DNA from: a virus
Virus record (IMG/VR): IMGVR_UViG_3300008448_000390
Location: 1-31,409 of that record
Reading direction: 5' to 3' (one strand)
Length of the DNA stretch: 31,409 bases
Both the position numbers and the translations under genes were made by a program. The notes beneath the pieces were generated by a model. That model was given only the letters and a program-made list of their open reading frames with translations. It ran no database searches and was not told the origin of the DNA. Positions 29,093-31,409 of the stretch are shown here, piece by piece; the first letter of the stretch is position 1, and every line of letters begins with the position of its first letter.

Positions 29093-30003
29093 ATGAGATT
29101 ATAATCCAAAATAACAACCCACTCGAAAACATTCGCCAGTCAACAGACGTGGCAGGAGCATGTAAAGAGATAGTCACTAAGACAGCAATAAGCATCCAAG
29201 GAAAAAAATATGTCCCTGTAGAGGGATGGATGAGCATTGCAACGGCTCATGGGTGTGTAGCTAGTATATCAAAAGTTGAATCAGTAGAAGGAAATATTAA
29301 TTTTGTAAGAGGCTATAAAGCAACTGCAGAAATTAGACGCATGACAGATAACATGCTAATTTCTACAGCCGAGGGTTTTGTAGGTGAAGATGAACCTGTT
29401 TGGTTTGGAGGAGAGTCTGAAGTATACGACAAGCAGACCAAAAGAAAGGTAAAAAAAATCTTACCAAAACGACCAGATTTTGCAATTCGTGCAATGGCTC
29501 AAACAAGAGCTTTGTCGAGAGTATGTAGGTCTGCTTTTGCTCACATAGTAGTACTTATGGATGCAGGTCTTAGCACTACGCCTGCAGAAGAAATGTCTTA
29601 TGACATTGAAGTTAAAGCAACAGAAAGTAGAGAAGAGATAGTTAAACCAGAAACCAAGCCTGAACAAAAACAGCCAATAAAATCAAGCATAGAAGAAACA
29701 TTCTCTAAGTTCAAAACTGCCATTAGTGAGTGTCTTCTCACTCTCAATCTGGATAGATTTATAAAGGCAAGTCAGACTTTTGATAAATACGTCGAAACTC
29801 TTCCAGAAGAGATTTACGAAGAATATAGCCATTACATGACTAAAACTCTAACTCAGATTACAGAACAAATAGAGTCAGGAGATTTTGCAACTAGCGAAGT
29901 ACAGAGAGATCAATTGATTAAACTTTTTCCAGTCTGGAAAAACGAAATTACACGAGTCTATAACAACCAACCAAAAAAAGACCAAGAGGAGAGAATATTT
30001 TGA
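29089..30003 (+). CDS. Conserved phage protein, putative single-strand annealing / recombination
   Basis: A 304-residue protein. The N-terminal 175 residues form a conserved phage domain: I-S-I-Q-G-K-K-Y-V-P-V-E-G-W, T-A-E-G-F-V-G-E-D-E-P-V-W, R-A-M-A-Q-T-R-A-L-S-R-V-C-R-S-A-F-A-H-I-V-V-L and T-P-A-E-E-M. The Q-T-R-A-x-S-x-x-x-R block with a downstream T-P-A-E-E-M is shared with phage recombination proteins of the annealing type, but I am not certain of the family. The C-terminal part is charged and helical. Early position and the nearby nuclease suit DNA recombination. Good AGGAG site. Confidence 0.6.
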   Translation: MNEIIIQNNNPLENIRQSTDVAGACKEIVTKTAISIQGKKYVPVEGWMSIATAHGCVASISKVESVEGNINFVRGYKATAEIRRMTDNMLISTAEGFVGEDEPVWFGGESEVYDKQTKRKVKKILPKRPDFAIRAMAQTRALSRVCRSAFAHIVVLMDAGLSTTPAEEMSYDIEVKATESREEIVKPETKPEQKQPIKSSIEETFSKFKTAISECLLTLNLDRFIKASQTFDKYVETLPEEIYEEYSHYMTKTLTQITEQIESGDFATSEVQRDQLIKLFPVWKNEITRVYNNQPKKDQEERIF

Positions 30004-30365
30004 ACACCGAAATAAAAACAAATACAAATCGTTACTGGAGTATTAACGAGGATAAATATGTGTTTGGCAATAATATGTATGGCAATCATAATTTTATACA
30101 TTCAGAATGGACTGGGCTTGTCGATGAAGATCTAAATCCTATCTATGAAGATGACATTATTTTTGTGACTGAAACAGACAGAGAAGCTTATTATGTTGTA
30201 GTTAGGCACGACTATCAAAACTATAATGTATTCGATACATACCCAATAAGACAACCGTATTCTTCTTTGGGTCTTGGATGGATCACGGCAAGTTTTATAA
30301 AGGGAGTTAAAATTGTCGGAAACATCCGAGAAGAAAAGTACAGAAAGTACAGGGAAATGATATGA
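30000..30365 (+). CDS. YopX-family protein (TTG start)
   Basis: A 121-residue protein with the YopX-type pattern W-T-G-L-V-D-E-D-L-N-P-I-Y-E-D-D-I-I-F-V, a middle beta region, and the closing I-V-G-N-I-R-E-E motif. YopX proteins are common phage and prophage proteins of unknown function forming small beta-barrels. Start is TTG 30000 with GAGGAG upstream, overlapping the previous stop as TTGA. Confidence 0.75.
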   Translation: MNTEIKTNTNRYWSINEDKYVFGNNMYGNHNFIHSEWTGLVDEDLNPIYEDDIIFVTETDREAYYVVVRHDYQNYNVFDTYPIRQPYSSLGLGWITASFIKGVKIVGNIREEKYRKYREMI

Positions 30366-30550
30366 AAAAATTCTATGGCTATGCACAAGCAGGAATAAAT
30401 AAGATAGGAGGTGTATCATCTTGCGAGGTGATACACATTGAACTCTCGGAGGAAGATGCAAAGAATAGAGCGATCAGACAAAAAAGTCTGATTGCTACTA
30501 TCGACCAACTATGGAACAAGGAAGGATTGAATGGAAGAAATAGTAAGTAA
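30362..30550 (+). CDS. Small hypothetical protein
   Basis: A 62-residue protein of unknown function; the first part is beta-like (Y-G-Y-A-Q-A-G-I-N-K-I-G-G) and the rest helical. It contains a perfect 8-bp inverted repeat (30411-30418 with 30429-30436). ATG overlaps the YopX stop. Confidence 0.6.
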   Translation: MKKFYGYAQAGINKIGGVSSCEVIHIELSEEDAKNRAIRQKSLIATIDQLWNKEGLNGRNSK

Positions 30551-30896
30551 ATTTGCGGATCTAAAACCTACTCACAGATACTATTGTGATTCTTGTCAGG
30601 ACACAGGTAAGATTGAAACATTAGTTTACACAGGAAAAAATATAGGCTATCTTGCACACGGTCAAGTCATTGTATCCTATGATAGATTTGCAAGGATTTG
30701 TTGGAACTACCACAAGGGATTACATCCAAGTTTGCCAGAATACAATAAGTTTTTAATGAGCAATCGAGAAGCAATAGAAACTTATTGTAAAAGTGCGGAG
30801 AAATACAATCCATCTGCATACTATGACGTTAAAAGTACAGATCCTTGCACATGCAGAAGAGGTAACTGGACAAAGGAGAAGAAACAATATGATTGA
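30531..30896 (+). CDS. Zinc-finger-like early protein
   Basis: A 121-residue protein. C-D-S-C-Q-D-T-G-K-I at residues 19-28 resembles the C-x-x-C-x-D-T-G zinc knuckle found near the start of helicase-loader and related phage proteins. Further cysteines (C-W-N, C-K, C-T-C-R) follow. The length is short for a loader and no ATPase motif is present, so only metal binding is suggested. ATG overlaps the previous gene by 20 bases; site GGAAGG. Confidence 0.55.
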   Translation: MEEIVSKFADLKPTHRYYCDSCQDTGKIETLVYTGKNIGYLAHGQVIVSYDRFARICWNYHKGLHPSLPEYNKFLMSNREAIETYCKSAEKYNPSAYYDVKSTDPCTCRRGNWTKEKKQYD

Positions 30897-31035
30897 TTTA
30901 AGGTTCAAACTATTCGATTGGATCATCTGGATCAAGCCAGTTGACTATCTTTTGTTCAGCGAACGGCATAGGATCTCTTGTAAGGTATATGTTATATGGT
31001 ATGTGGCTATTGTGATAAGGAGAGTTATAAGATGA
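30889..31035 (+). CDS. Small basic hydrophobic protein
   Basis: A 48-residue ORF starting at ATG 30889 with AAGGAGAAG upstream. Hydrophobic and aromatic, with two short candidate membrane segments (L-F-D-W-I-I-W-I and V-Y-V-I-W-Y-V-A-I-V-I) and a basic tail (R-R-V-I-R). An upstream in-frame start at 30793 would cross the preceding gene and is rejected. Function unknown. Confidence 0.55.
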   Translation: MIDLRFKLFDWIIWIKPVDYLLFSERHRISCKVYVIWYVAIVIRRVIR

Positions 31036-31193
31036 GCATATCACAGATAGAAAGTGCATTGGTAACCTTGATTACAGTAGAGGCATATTTAGAAAGATCC
31101 TTGAAAAGTATTCTAAGTAAAAAAGAAAAAAATCAGTTAAAACAGACTCGTATGGGAATTGAATTAAAATCTAAAAGGAATGAAAATGAATAA
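31032..31193 (+). CDS. Small helical protein
   Basis: A 53-residue ORF starting at ATG 31032, overlapping the previous TGA (ATGA). Helical and Lys-rich (Y-L-E-R-S-L-K-S-I-L-S-K-K-E-K). Unknown function. Overlaps the junction gene by eight bases. Confidence 0.55.
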   Translation: MSISQIESALVTLITVEAYLERSLKSILSKKEKNQLKQTRMGIELKSKRNENE

Positions 31194-31409
31194 TATTAAT
31201 TGGAAAATAGGAGATAAATGTTTCTTTATCACAAGAAATGAACCATATTTAGGAATAATTAAAGATATAAAATTTTACGGAGAATATGACGAATATTTAC
31301 AAAAATATATTTGTAAAAGTTATAAAGCAAAAATAGAATATTTATATAAAGATAATAATTATGAAGCGTATGATTATGAAGAAAATATTACTGAAATGTT
31401 TAGATCTAA
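31186..31409 (+). CDS. 5' part of junction-spanning SH3-like protein
   Basis: Starts at ATG 31186 (AAAGGAATGA upstream), runs off the window end and continues at base 2 to 205, giving 104 residues. N-W-K-I-G-D-K-C-F-F, G-I-I-K-D-I-K-F-Y-G-E and a C-terminal helix match the 6656 product; the 545 product is a more distant relative. Unknown function. Confidence 0.75.
   Translation, partial: MNNINWKIGDKCFFITRNEPYLGIIKDIKFYGEYDEYLQKYICKSYKAKIEYLYKDNNYEAYDYEENITEMFRS
31296..31409. repeat. Terminal direct repeat, right copy (114 bp)
   Basis: Exact copy of bases 1-114. Joining the copies gives a unique length of 31,295 bp and restores a 104-codon gene. Confidence 0.95.

Noticed and set aside
1-31409. 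tRNA genes
   Set aside because: No stretch with a cloverleaf, TTCGA-type T loop and CCA-ready acceptor was recognised by eye; a dedicated scan was not possible.

Overview
The window is a complete or nearly complete small tailed-phage genome. The first 114 bases (1-114) are repeated exactly at the end (31296-31409), so the molecule closes into a circle of about 31,295 unique bp, and one gene runs across the junction (31186 to the end, then to 205). The sequence is AT-rich, with strong Shine-Dalgarno sites, AGA-type arginine codons and frequent TTG starts. A predicted unimolecular spanin (N-terminal lipobox, C-terminal membrane helix) implies a host with two membranes. The host genus cannot be read from the sequence. 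A single-piece connector, nozzle and ejection-protein set with no tape measure, sheath or tube gene points to a short-tailed (podovirus-like) particle.

Layout. (1) 206-544 is a structured leader with a candidate promoter at 214-242. It contains a 17-bp hairpin and two adjacent hairpins whose six-base loops are perfectly complementary. (2) 545-6949 holds early and metabolic genes: a BRO-N antirepressor, a lambda O-like replication initiator carrying five palindromic iterons (likely origin), ThyX, a PD-(D/E)XK nuclease, a GNAT-like protein, and many very small genes in overlapping start-stop chains. (3) 7086-25618 is the packaging and virion module: small and large terminase, portal, scaffold, major capsid protein behind a 324-bp structured leader, fibre and chaperone, adaptor, nozzle, and several Q/A-rich or glycine-rich proteins probably ejected with the DNA. 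(4) 25615-27448 is the lysis cassette: one or two small membrane proteins, a C39-like cysteine peptidase and the u-spanin. (5) 27445-28202 is the only leftward segment: a four-helix membrane protein and a small HTH protein separated by a terminator-like hairpin. (6) 28203-31409 is a second rightward early region starting at a T-rich promoter region. It has a candidate hammerhead ribozyme between its first two genes, a conserved putative recombination protein, a YopX-like protein, and small unknown genes.

All genes except two are rightward. No integrase, recognisable CI-type repressor, DNA polymerase, tRNA or CRISPR array was found. Replication probably relies on the O-like initiator recruiting host machinery. 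The most notable observation is the type I hammerhead ribozyme candidate at 28537-28589, which would cut the early mRNA between two small genes, 24 bases before a start codon.
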